In this document: one piece after another, positions 36,535 through 44,892 of the stretch
Layout: each line of letters opens with the position of its first letter
Position numbering within the stretch: position 1 is the first letter of the stretch
NCBI RefSeq assembly: GCF_900163565.1
Contig: NZ_FUHU01000004.1
Coordinates: 1 to 64,000 of the forward strand
Length of the DNA: 64,000 nt
Direction of reading: 5' to 3'
Source of the DNA: Agrococcus casei LMG 22410
GTDB taxonomy: Bacteria > Actinomycetota > Actinomycetes > Actinomycetales > Microbacteriaceae
The notes under the pieces: model-generated
The model's input: only the letters and a program-made list of their open reading frames with translations
Told to the model about the DNA's origin: nothing
Databases searched by the model: none
Made by a program: the position numbers and the translations under genes

Positions 36535-37761
36535 CTACTGACGATAGCTCGCCAAGAAGTTTCCGAGACGCTCGATGGCACGCTTCAGGTCGCGGCGGTG
36601 CGGCAGCGTGACGATGCGCAGGTGGTCGGGCGCGTCCCAGTTGAAGCCGGTGCCCTGCGTCAGCAGCACCTTCTCTTGCCGCAGGAAGTCGAGCACGAGC
36701 TTCTCGTCGTCGCGAATGTGGTGCACCTCGGGGTCGAGACGCGGAAATGCGTACAGGGCGCCCTTCGGTGTCACGACGCTGACGCCGGGAATGCTCTTCA
36801 GCGTCTCGACGGCGACGTCGCGCTGGTCGTGCAGGCGCCCGCCGGGTGCCGTGAGCTCGTCGATCGACTGGTTGCCGCCGAGCGCCGCCTGAATCGCATA
36901 CTGCGCCGGCACGTTGGGGCACAGGCGGGTGGAGGCGAGCAGATTCATCCCGTGGATGAAGCCCTTCGCGTGATCCTGCGGGCCCGAGACGACAACCCAT
37001 CCGGATCGGAATCCCGCGGCACGGTAGGTCTTCGACAGGCCGTTGTAGGTGAGCACGAGCAGGTCGGGCGCGAGCGTCGCGATCGAGATGTGCTCGGCGT
37101 CGTCGTACAGGATGCGGTCGTAGATCTCGTCGGCGAGGATCAGCAGCGAGTGGCGGCGTGCGACCTCGACGATTCTCTCGAGCACCTCACGCGAGTAGAC
37201 GGCTCCGGTGGGGTTGTTCGGGTTGATGACCACGATCGCCTTCGTGCGCTCGGTGATCTTCGACTCGATGTCTTCGATGCTGGGCTCCCAGCCGGCCTCT
37301 TCGTCGCAGCGATAGTGCACCGGCGTACCTGACGAAAGGCTTGTCATTGCCGTCCAGAGCGGGTAGTCGGGCATGGGGATCAGCACTTCGTCGCCTTCGT
37401 CGAGCAGCGCCTGCATCGTCATGGTGATGAGCTCTGAGACGCCGTTGCCGAGAAAGACGTCGTCGACCGAGATGCGCGGAAAGCCGGGCACCTGGTCGTA
37501 GCGGCTCACAATCGCGCGGCGAGCCGACAGGATGCCCTTCGAGTCGGAGTAGCCCTGGGCGTTGTGCAGATTGGCGATGACGTCCTGCACGATCACCTCG
37601 GGGGTATCGTGGCCGAATGGCGCCGGGTTGCCGATGTTCAGCTTGAGGATGCGATGGCCGTCTGCCTCGAGCCGCATCGCCTCGTCCTGTATGGGCCCTC
37701 GCAGCTCATAGAGCACGTTCTGGAGCTTGGTCGACTGGTTGAGAGAGCGAAGCGAAGCCAT
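36535..37761 (-). CDS. AlaT-like PLP-dependent aminotransferase
   Basis: 408 residues from ATG 37761. A fold-type I aminotransferase with INPNNPTGAVYSREVL, LADEIYDRILYDD and the PLP-lysine segment YNGLSKTYRAAGFRSGWVVV. The opening RSLNQSTKLQNVLYELRGPI and LKLNIGNPAPFG is typical of AlaT-type alanine transaminases of actinobacteria. TACCAT lies 6 bases before the start, inside the end of the upstream kinase gene, so it likely has its own leaderless promoter. Other amino-group donors are possible. Confidence 0.86.
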   Translation of the reverse strand: MASLRSLNQSTKLQNVLYELRGPIQDEAMRLEADGHRILKLNIGNPAPFGHDTPEVIVQDVIANLHNAQGYSDSKGILSARRAIVSRYDQVPGFPRISVDDVFLGNGVSELITMTMQALLDEGDEVLIPMPDYPLWTAMTSLSSGTPVHYRCDEEAGWEPSIEDIESKITERTKAIVVINPNNPTGAVYSREVLERIVEVARRHSLLILADEIYDRILYDDAEHISIATLAPDLLVLTYNGLSKTYRAAGFRSGWVVVSGPQDHAKGFIHGMNLLASTRLCPNVPAQYAIQAALGGNQSIDELTAPGGRLHDQRDVAVETLKSIPGVSVVTPKGALYAFPRLDPEVHHIRDDEKLVLDFLRQEKVLLTQGTGFNWDAPDHLRIVTLPHRRDLKRAIERLGNFLASYRQ

Positions 37762-37765
37762 GCAC

Positions 37766-38623
37766 TCATGGTAGTTGCAGTTCGCCTCCGGGGGCACGGC
37801 AGGTTGCGGCGGCGACCAGCATCGCGCGCTCCAGAGCTTCGCCCCACGGCTGCTCATCGAGCAAGGCAAGGGCGAGCGTCGCATTCGTCGCGTCGCCCGC
37901 GCCGATCGTGTCGACGATGGGCGCATCCATGTGCGCGATGGGGCGCTGCTCGTGCAGCGAAGCGGTGCGGATGCTCGCCCCGGCTGGGCCTTCGGTCACG
38001 AGTGCGACCTCGAGGCCTGCGGCAAGCAGCTGCTCGGCCGCATCGTGCGGCTCGAGTTCGAAGAGCAGCCGGGTGTCTTCATCGCTCAGCTTCAGCATCG
38101 TCGCAGCGGCTGCGAGCCGGCGCAGGTTTGCGGCGAACGCCGCGACGGTGGCGGGGTCGTTGTCGCGCAGGTATCCGGGCCGGGGATTCGCATCGAGCAC
38201 GAACGGAATCGGCATTCGCTGCAGCGCTTGCAGCGCCTCCGTCTGCGCGTCGCTCTCCAGCGGAACACAGGAGACCACGACGCAGTCGGCCTCGGCGATC
38301 ACCGCGGCCTTCGACGCGACGTCGAAGAATCGCTTGCGTCCGGCCTCGTTGAAGACGTACTCCATCGACTCGCCGACTCGGGTCGCCGTGGCTGTCGCGG
38401 TGCCGTGTGGCGCATCCGTCGCGTGCACTCGCACGCCGTGCTCGGCCGCGTGCCGCAGGAGGGCCCGACCCGGCTCGTCGTCGGCGAGCATCGTGATGAG
38501 GTCGACGTCTGCTCCGAGCTTCGCGAGTCCGACGGCGACGTTGAAGGCGGCTCCGCCGGGAATCTGGCGGCCGTCGACGATGTCGATCAGGGCGTCGCCG
38601 ATGACGGCAACGCGATGGGTCAC
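37766..38623 (-). CDS. PfkB-family carbohydrate kinase
   Basis: 285 residues from GTG 38623. Ribokinase-like fold: IPGGAAFNVAVGLAKLGADV near the start and the ATP/anion-hole motif DTIGAGDATNATLALALL with the catalytic Asp. It resembles fructokinases but the substrate is not certain. The GTG overlaps the stop of the small upstream gene (GTGA), indicating a coupled pair. Confidence 0.82.
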   Translation of the reverse strand: MTHRVAVIGDALIDIVDGRQIPGGAAFNVAVGLAKLGADVDLITMLADDEPGRALLRHAAEHGVRVHATDAPHGTATATATRVGESMEYVFNEAGRKRFFDVASKAAVIAEADCVVVSCVPLESDAQTEALQALQRMPIPFVLDANPRPGYLRDNDPATVAAFAANLRRLAAAATMLKLSDEDTRLLFELEPHDAAEQLLAAGLEVALVTEGPAGASIRTASLHEQRPIAHMDAPIVDTIGAGDATNATLALALLDEQPWGEALERAMLVAAATCRAPGGELQLP

Positions 38624-38835
38624 TTCGACAGCTCGCGCTCGAGCTCTTCGAGTCGAACCTGGCGATCCTGCTCGAGCACCGAGCCGATTGCGAGCGCGAC
38701 TCCGATGCCCCACGAGCCCCAGAGCAGAAGGCTTCGCCAGTTGACGGGCGCTTCTTTCGTGACCTTGTAGACGCCAACGGCGCCGGCAACGGCTGTCAGG
38801 ACACCTGGGTTCAGAAGAAACTTGCGCACATGCAT
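38620..38835 (-). CDS. small hydrophobic protein upstream of the PfkB kinase
   Basis: 71 residues starting at ATG 38835: a basic N-terminus, two weak membrane segments (PGVLTAVAGAVGVYKVTK and SLLLWGSWGIGVALAIGSVL) and a charged helical tail (DRQVRLEELERELSK). It ends within the GTG of the kinase gene. No family is recognised; a membrane adaptor is only a guess. Confidence 0.5.
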   Translation of the reverse strand: MHVRKFLLNPGVLTAVAGAVGVYKVTKEAPVNWRSLLLWGSWGIGVALAIGSVLEQDRQVRLEELERELSK

Positions 38836-38907
38836 ACGGTACCGAACGCCCAGCAGGCGCGACAACTGCCCTGCCAAAGCCCAGCCTGGTCGGGTTAGGC
38901 TCCCGAT

Positions 38908-39915
38908 GTGACCACTCCATCGCCGAACACGCGCATCGCCGCCATCAGAGTGAGCCTGCCCGAGACCGTGCGCACGGCTGACGAGACCGAATACATGCTG
39001 CGCACATCGAACCCGGGGCTGCGGCTTCCGACCGGTCTGATCAGCCGCATGACCGGTGTCAGGCGGGTGCATGTGCGGCATCCGGACCAGCAGGCCTCAG
39101 ACCTCGCGGCCGACGCTGCGCGGGCCGCGCTCGCGGATGTGACCGGCCCCGTCGACCACCTGATCTTCGCAAGCGCCAGCCAAGACCTGATCGAGCCGGC
39201 CACCAGCCACATCCTCGCCGACAAGCTCGGCCTCGACCTGCCGGTGTTCGACGTCAAGAACGCCTGCAACTCGCTCGTCAACGGCATGCAGACCGCCTAC
39301 GGCCTCATCGCCACGGGGCAGGCGAGCCGGGTGCTCGTGGCCAGCGGCGAGACGCCGACGAGCGCTGTGCGGTGGCAGCTGAGCTCGAAGCAGCAGTTTC
39401 TGCGGTCGTTCCCCGGCTACACGATGAGCGACGGGGGAGCAGCGGTCGTACTCGAGGCGGCGGATGCCCCGGGCATCGAGGGCATGTACTTCGCGTCGCA
39501 GTCGCGGCACTGGAGCATCGGCACACTGCCCACGGGCGGCTCGATGTTTCCGCGGGATCCCGAGGCGACCTACTTCGACATGGACGGCGCAGGGCTTGCC
39601 GAAGCGTTCATGGACCTGGGCCCGGGGCCCGTGTTCGAGCTGCTCGACCGGCTCGATACCAGCATCGAAGACTTCGATCTCATCGCGATGCATCAGGTGG
39701 CCGAGCCGCACCTGCCGCGCATCGCCGAGAGGCTGGGCGTGCCCGTCGACCGCATCGTGCAGACAATCGCAGAGCACGGCAACCTCGCGTCCGTCACCCT
39801 GCCGCTGCAGCTGCGCCTGGCCCTCGACTCGGGTCGCATCAGTGAAGGCTCGCGCGTGCTCATGGTGGGGCTGGCGGGCGGCATCAGCATCGGCCTCGTG
39901 GCGGTGACACTGTGA
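38908..39915 (+). CDS. OleA-like thiolase (3-oxoacyl-ACP synthase III fold)
   Basis: 335 residues from GTG 38908, 6 bases after TAGGCT. Thiolase-fold condensing enzyme with catalytic Cys120 (VKNACNSLVNG), His262 (IAMHQVAEPHL) and Asn292 (AEHGNLASV). The spacing of 142 and 30 residues equals that of Xanthomonas OleA (Cys143, His285, Asn315, from memory) and not FabH (132, 30). OleA joins two fatty acyl-CoAs head to head into a 2-alkyl-3-oxoacid. It opens a five-gene operon with GTGA/ATGA overlaps. A starter KAS III role is the alternative. Confidence 0.78.
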   Translation: MTTPSPNTRIAAIRVSLPETVRTADETEYMLRTSNPGLRLPTGLISRMTGVRRVHVRHPDQQASDLAADAARAALADVTGPVDHLIFASASQDLIEPATSHILADKLGLDLPVFDVKNACNSLVNGMQTAYGLIATGQASRVLVASGETPTSAVRWQLSSKQQFLRSFPGYTMSDGGAAVVLEAADAPGIEGMYFASQSRHWSIGTLPTGGSMFPRDPEATYFDMDGAGLAEAFMDLGPGPVFELLDRLDTSIEDFDLIAMHQVAEPHLPRIAERLGVPVDRIVQTIAEHGNLASVTLPLQLRLALDSGRISEGSRVLMVGLAGGISIGLVAVTL

Positions 39916-40694
39916 ATGCAAAGGTGAGCGACCTCGCCGTCATCGTGCCCGTCTACAACGAGTCGGCTCGGGTGCACGAGACGCTGCGGCAGCTGCACGC
40001 TCAGCGCGACGATGACTTTGACGCGTACTTCGTCGACAACAGCTCGACCGACGGCTCGGGCGATATCATCAGGGCGTTCGCGGCCGAGCACGGGCGTGAA
40101 CGTTGGCATGTGATCCACGAGCCGGTCAAGGGAACAGGCGCGGCCGCCGACACCGGCATGCGCGCTGCCATCGCGGCGGGCCACACGCTGCTGGCTCGCA
40201 CCGACGCAGACTGCATTCCGCGCCTCGACTGGACGTCGAACATCCGAAAGGCGCTGACACCGAAGTCTGCGGGCGGTGACGGCCTCGACTTTCTCGGCGG
40301 CCTGCTGGTCTCGCGCCGCGACGAGGGCGAGCCGCTCTGGCGCCGCAAGCTGATGGAGTCGGCCGTCACCCTGGCGGTCGTGTTCGGCAAGCTTCGCGCG
40401 AGCAACCGCGGCAGCCAGTACCTCGGCGGGTACATCATGGCGCCCGGCTGCAACCTCGCGATCAGGGCCGAGACCTACACAGCGGCGGGCGGGTTTCCGC
40501 GCACGAAGATCGAAGATCTGCACGAGGACCGCGCGCTCGTCAACGCCGTGCGCGAGATCACGTCGCACTACGCCGAGCGACGCGACATCGTCGTAGCCGG
40601 CTCATCGCGACGAGTGCAGGCGTGGGGGCTGAAGAACACCCTGCTCTGGTACAAGGATCACGCCTACCGACCCGACCACGTGGACATCCGGTGA
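39912..40694 (+). CDS. family 2 glycosyltransferase
   Basis: 260 residues. GT-A fold with DLAVIVPVYNESARVHETLR, DAYFVDNSSTDGSGDIIRAF, the metal motif RTDADCIP (D-x-D), and KIEDLHEDRALV holding the ED region. No membrane helix is clear, so it probably acts at the cytoplasmic face. The GTG start overlaps the oleA-like stop (GTGA), and its own stop overlaps the P450 start the same way. A sugar may thus be added to the lipid product; the sugar cannot be predicted. Confidence 0.82.
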   Translation: MNAKVSDLAVIVPVYNESARVHETLRQLHAQRDDDFDAYFVDNSSTDGSGDIIRAFAAEHGRERWHVIHEPVKGTGAAADTGMRAAIAAGHTLLARTDADCIPRLDWTSNIRKALTPKSAGGDGLDFLGGLLVSRRDEGEPLWRRKLMESAVTLAVVFGKLRASNRGSQYLGGYIMAPGCNLAIRAETYTAAGGFPRTKIEDLHEDRALVNAVREITSHYAERRDIVVAGSSRRVQAWGLKNTLLWYKDHAYRPDHVDIR

Positions 40695-41857
40695 CGAGCC
40701 AGGCAGACCGGTTCGCACGTGCGATGCGGGCGGATGCGCGGGTCGTCCGTGCCGCGCATCCGTTCGTCGCGTCGATGCTCGAGGCGGTGCGTCGCCCCGT
40801 CATGCGCCTGCCGCGAATAGGCCTGCTCGTGCAGCAGACAGACCTCGTGCGCGAGGTCATGAGCGACACCGACCGCTTCACGAAGAACGGGCCCGGCGCC
40901 TCAAGCGACCTCTGGACGCCCGTGCTCGGCGACCGCGTGCTGGTAAACATGCACGGGCCCGACCACCACGCGATGCGCCGCACGCTGCAGCCGATCTTCG
41001 CACCCGGGTTCGTGAACGAGCTGGTGCGCGAGATGGTCGAACCGCGATGGAAGCAGGCTGCGGCGTCATTGGCTGCGGGCGACAGGGTCGACATCGCGAA
41101 GGTCACGCGCGAAGGGGCGAGCGACGCGATCGCTGTGCTCGTCGGGCTCGACCGCGGCGCCGTCGACGACGCCATGTTCGAGTCGGTGACGCAGATCACC
41201 GGCATGGTGAAGCTCACCAGGCCCCGGCTGACTGACCAGCAGGCTCAGCGCGCTCGCGACCTGCTGGCCCAGCTCACCGAGCACGCCCACGCGGCGTACG
41301 CGGGCGACGAATCGACAGTGCCGGGGCGGATGCGCGCACTCGGTCTCAGCGAGCGCGAAGCACTCGGGGCGGTCGGGGCGTTCATCCTGACCGGAACCGA
41401 GACGCTCGCGGGCGCGATTCCGCGCATCACGGCGATGCTCGCCGACGCCGACTGGTTCTCGCAGCTGACCGATGACGCAGCCGCCGACCGCGCGATCGCC
41501 GAGTCGCTTCGCTGGACGACCCCGTCGCTCGCGACGCTCCGCTCAGCCCTGGTCGACACCGAGATCGGGGGAGCGAAGGTGCAGAAGGGCGACCGCATCG
41601 TGCTCGCCACCTACAAGGCGAACCGGCAGCGCGGGCCCTGGGATCCGACGAGCGACCGGGTCGCCGGGCTCAGGCAGCTCTGGTTCGGTGCCGGCGAGCA
41701 CTTCTGCATCGGAGCCCCGCTGGCCATGGCGCAGATCCGCACCGCCATCACGGCGCTGCGATCGGTCGAGGGGCGTCTGCAGGCGACAGACCGCACCCCG
41801 CTTCGGAATACCGTCATCCCCTCGTATCGTTCCCTCGTGATGGAGGCGCGGAGGTGA
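40691..41857 (+). CDS. cytochrome P450
   Basis: 388 residues from GTG 40691. The heme loop is LWFGAGEHFCIGAPLAMAQ with Cys339 as ligand. The K-helix ExxR is ESLRWTTPS. The I-helix reads AFILTGTETLAGAI, where the usual acid-Thr pair is T-E-T. It is soluble, lacking an N-terminal anchor, so it needs separate redox partners, none of which lie nearby. It may hydroxylate the acyl product of this operon. Confidence 0.9.
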   Translation: MTSQADRFARAMRADARVVRAAHPFVASMLEAVRRPVMRLPRIGLLVQQTDLVREVMSDTDRFTKNGPGASSDLWTPVLGDRVLVNMHGPDHHAMRRTLQPIFAPGFVNELVREMVEPRWKQAAASLAAGDRVDIAKVTREGASDAIAVLVGLDRGAVDDAMFESVTQITGMVKLTRPRLTDQQAQRARDLLAQLTEHAHAAYAGDESTVPGRMRALGLSEREALGAVGAFILTGTETLAGAIPRITAMLADADWFSQLTDDAAADRAIAESLRWTTPSLATLRSALVDTEIGGAKVQKGDRIVLATYKANRQRGPWDPTSDRVAGLRQLWFGAGEHFCIGAPLAMAQIRTAITALRSVEGRLQATDRTPLRNTVIPSYRSLVMEARR

Positions 41858-41864
41858 TGGCTCA

Positions 41865-43430
41865 GTGAACGCAAGAGCAGAGGGAGTCGACCTCGTGGCA
41901 GCGCTGTGGGCTGCGATGGAGTCTGAAGGCCCGGCGATCTCGTTCGCGGGCAAGACGATCACGTTCAGGCAGCTGCGCACCCGCATCCAGACCGTCGCCG
42001 CCAATCTGCAGCGCCGCGGAATGCAGCCGGGCGACCGCGTGCTCTTCTCGGTGCGCCCCGGCATCGACTCGATGGTGCTGGCGCTCGCGATGGTGACCGT
42101 CGGCGCGACCGTGGTATTCGCCGACCCGGGAGCCGGCCGCGCCCTGTTCGAGACCCGCGCCAAGCTCGCAGCGGCACGATGGGTCGCCGCCGAATCGGTG
42201 CTCTTCGCGGCCTCGACGCCGCTGGTGAGGCCCCTCGCCCGCGCTCGCGGCATCGACCTGCCCGACTACAGCCGCATCATCGAAGACCCGCAGGTCGTCT
42301 TCTCCGGGCCTTGGCTGCCGGGCGTGCCACGCGGTGCGCACTCGCTGCGGTCGCTCGAAAAGCCCCGCGGGGTGCCGACGCCGCTGACTGAGCAGCACGG
42401 CGACACGGATGCGCTCATCATCTTCACCAGCGGCACGACTTCCGTGCCGAAGGGGGTCGTGCACACGCGGCACACACTCGGCGCCGGGCTCGCCGACGTG
42501 AGCGAGGGGCTCGGCTTCAGGCCCGGCCAGCGCGTGCTCACCGACCAGCTGATGATCGGGGTGCCAGCGCTCATCGCCGGCGCCCACTGGATCATGCCGA
42601 AGTACGGCCTCGACCCGGGGGCTGCGCCAGAGGACTACCTGCCGCTGCTGGGAGACGCAGACGCGGCGTTCTTGACACCCGCATCCATGAACGCAGTGCT
42701 CGACGCTCTCGGCGACCGCACGCTGCCGGGCCTCGAGCTCGTGGCGATGGGAGGGGCTCCCGTGCTCTCACCGCTGCTCCGCCGCATCCGTACCACCATG
42801 CCGAATGCCAAGATCAGAGCGATCTACGGCATGACGGAGGCGCTGCCCGTCGCAATCGCCGACGGTCACGAGAAGCTGCGCCGCGACCCGGCAGACGGCG
42901 ACTGGGTCGGCCGCATCGTTTCGTCGGTCAGCGCCCGAATCGCAGCAGACGGCGAGCTGCTGATCGAAGGGCCCGGCATCGCCCGCGGCTACCTGCACGA
43001 GCTGCCGAACGAGCTCGTGACGCTGCCCTCGGGCGACCTCGCGCGCATCGACGACGGCGACCTGGGACCAGAGCTGACGATGCTCGCCCGCAAGAAGGAC
43101 ATGCTGATCCGCGACCGCACCAACATCTACCCCGCGCTCTACGAGCCGGTCATCGTGACGCTGCCGGGCGTCGCCGAGGCGTACATCGTGGGGGTTCCCG
43201 ACGAGATCGGCGACGACCGGGTCGTGCTCGCGCTCGTGCTCGCCGCCGATGCCGCGGCAGGCACACCGGCCGCGGTCGAGCGTGCGCTGCCGGGCCTCAT
43301 CGACCACGCGGCTCTGCCCGATGCGGTCGTTCGCATCGACGCCGTGCCGCGCTCGGGCAGGCAGTCGAAGCCCGACCGCGAGGCGCTGTCGAAGCTCGTG
43401 GCGCCGATGCTCGAGGAGTCGCAGCGATGA
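41865..43430 (+). CDS. OleC-like AMP-dependent ligase (acyl-adenylate enzyme)
   Basis: 521 residues from GTG 41865 behind GGAGG. ANL-superfamily enzyme: the P-loop LIIFTSGTTSVPKGVVHT, IYGMTEALPVAIADG, and the C-terminal catalytic Lys in SGRQSKPDREAL. In ole clusters OleC turns a 2-alkyl-3-hydroxyacid into a beta-lactone using ATP. The sequence alone cannot separate this from a fatty-acyl-CoA ligase, but the neighbours (OleA- and OleD-like) favour OleC. ATGA overlap with the next gene. Confidence 0.78.
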   Translation: MNARAEGVDLVAALWAAMESEGPAISFAGKTITFRQLRTRIQTVAANLQRRGMQPGDRVLFSVRPGIDSMVLALAMVTVGATVVFADPGAGRALFETRAKLAAARWVAAESVLFAASTPLVRPLARARGIDLPDYSRIIEDPQVVFSGPWLPGVPRGAHSLRSLEKPRGVPTPLTEQHGDTDALIIFTSGTTSVPKGVVHTRHTLGAGLADVSEGLGFRPGQRVLTDQLMIGVPALIAGAHWIMPKYGLDPGAAPEDYLPLLGDADAAFLTPASMNAVLDALGDRTLPGLELVAMGGAPVLSPLLRRIRTTMPNAKIRAIYGMTEALPVAIADGHEKLRRDPADGDWVGRIVSSVSARIAADGELLIEGPGIARGYLHELPNELVTLPSGDLARIDDGDLGPELTMLARKKDMLIRDRTNIYPALYEPVIVTLPGVAEAYIVGVPDEIGDDRVVLALVLAADAAAGTPAAVERALPGLIDHAALPDAVVRIDAVPRSGRQSKPDREALSKLVAPMLEESQR

Positions 43431-44347
43431 CGCTGCTGCGCATTGCCGTCACGGGCGCGAGCGGCTTCGTCGGAGGCGCGGTCGCCACGGCGCTGGCCTC
43501 TGCCGGACACGAGGTGCTGGGCTTCGGTCGCAGGCCGGGCGGCTGGTCGCACCCTCGCGGCACCTACCTGCAGCGCGACCTCGTGCACGACGCGATTCCC
43601 GAGATCAACGACGTCAACGTGATCGTGCACGCTGCAGCCCTCGCCGACGACTGGGCAGACTGGCACGAGGCGTTCGACGCCAACGTTCGCACGACGGGCC
43701 GCCTCGCAGGGCTCGCAGCCCACGCACGACTCGTGCACATCTCGTCGGCAAGCGTCTACGACCCCTTCGAGCCCAATGTGCTCGCGGCGGAGTCCGACTC
43801 TCTGCCCAAGCGCTACATGAACGCATACGGCGCGACGAAAGCGATCGCCGAGCGCATCGCAGCCCTGCACCCGAACGCGATCATGCTCAGGCCCCACGCC
43901 GTCTACGGCCCCGGAGACACAACCCTGCTGCCGCGAGTTGAGTCGCGCATCCGCCTCGGCACACTCGCCTTGCCGGGAGGCGGGCGGTCGCTGCACACCG
44001 TCACCCACATCGACACCATGGTCGAAGCGGTCGAGCTGTCGCTGCAGAGCACCGTGACCGGGCCGGTCAACGTGGGCGATGCCGAGCCTGTCGCGATCGG
44101 GGAGTTCATCGCGGATGCCCTGGCCGCCAAGGGCCGTGGCGTGCGGATCGCATCGGTTCCGGTGGGCGGTGCGCTCGCGGTTGCCTCACGTGCCGAGGGG
44201 CTGGCGAAGCTCACCGGCTCGACGCCATCGACGACTCGCTACGCAGTCGCGCAGATCGGTCGGGAGCGCACCCTCGACCTCACCCGCGCACACGACCTGC
44301 TCGGGCTCACGAGGCGTCAGCCGTCGCTGGCCTTTCTCGCTGCCTGA
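43427..44347 (+). CDS. OleD-like NAD(P)-dependent epimerase/reductase
   Basis: 306-residue extended short-chain dehydrogenase. The nucleotide loop is VTGASGFVGGAVATAL; the catalytic pair is Tyr134-x3-Lys138 (NAYGATKAIAE), with SSASVYDP before it. OleD reduces the OleA product to a 2-alkyl-3-hydroxyacid. It starts within the ligase stop codon and ends the operon, overlapping the convergent hydrolase gene by 31 bases. A sugar-epimerase role for the glycosyltransferase step is the main alternative. Confidence 0.78.
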   Translation: MTLLRIAVTGASGFVGGAVATALASAGHEVLGFGRRPGGWSHPRGTYLQRDLVHDAIPEINDVNVIVHAAALADDWADWHEAFDANVRTTGRLAGLAAHARLVHISSASVYDPFEPNVLAAESDSLPKRYMNAYGATKAIAERIAALHPNAIMLRPHAVYGPGDTTLLPRVESRIRLGTLALPGGGRSLHTVTHIDTMVEAVELSLQSTVTGPVNVGDAEPVAIGEFIADALAAKGRGVRIASVPVGGALAVASRAEGLAKLTGSTPSTTRYAVAQIGRERTLDLTRAHDLLGLTRRQPSLAFLAA

Positions 44348-44892
44348 TCCTGCTGCAGCACCTGAATCTGCGGCGAGTACAGCTCGCAGACTTGCAGTGC
44401 GGCAGCCGCGTTCTCGACGGTCGAGCCGGCGCAGGCGTCGGCCGCGATCCGCACGAACCGGCCTGCGTCGGCTGCGGCCAGAGCGGTCGAGATGACGCAG
44501 CAGTCGGTCGCGACTCCGCAGAGCATGAGCCGCTGCGCATCACCAGTCGCCTCGCGAAGCTCGTCGCCCCACTTGCCAAAGGTCGCAAGATCGATCGTCG
44601 GATGCACGCTCAAGTCGCGAGCATCGGGAACCAGGTCGAACAGCGGGTCGTCGGCAGGCCTGTCTGCGAACGGCCAGGCGTCGAAGTATGCGCCCCACGA
44701 GCCGGAGCGATCAGCAGTCGGCAGCCACCTCGTCACGATGACGCGGTCGCCGTAGTCTGCTGCGAGACTGCGGATGCGCGGCATCGCGTCAGCGAACAGG
44801 GGAGTGCCCCACTCAGACGCCTCGGGACTCGCGAAGACGTTCTGCGGATCGATGACGACCAGCCACTCTGCGCCTGCTGACTCAGTGCTCAC
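44317..44892 (-). CDS. isochorismatase-family cysteine hydrolase
   Basis: 191 residues from GTG 44892. The catalytic triad of the family is present: Asp15 (LVVIDPQNVFA), Lys107 (ATFGKWGDEL) and Cys132 (CGVATDCCVISTAL). Members hydrolyse amides or carbamoyl groups such as nicotinamide, ureidoacrylate or N-carbamoyl compounds. The GTGA overlap with the NCS1 permease suggests it acts on a nucleobase-like or hydantoin-like compound brought in by that transporter; this is inference. Confidence 0.82.
   Translation of the reverse strand: MSTESAGAEWLVVIDPQNVFASPEASEWGTPLFADAMPRIRSLAADYGDRVIVTRWLPTADRSGSWGAYFDAWPFADRPADDPLFDLVPDARDLSVHPTIDLATFGKWGDELREATGDAQRLMLCGVATDCCVISTALAAADAGRFVRIAADACAGSTVENAAAALQVCELYSPQIQVLQQDQAARKASDG

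Noticed and set aside
43427-44347. SDR gene as a sugar-nucleotide epimerase serving the glycosyltransferase
   Set aside because: Not excluded, but its place directly after the OleC-like ligase and its OleD-like layout make the lipid reductase reading better supported.
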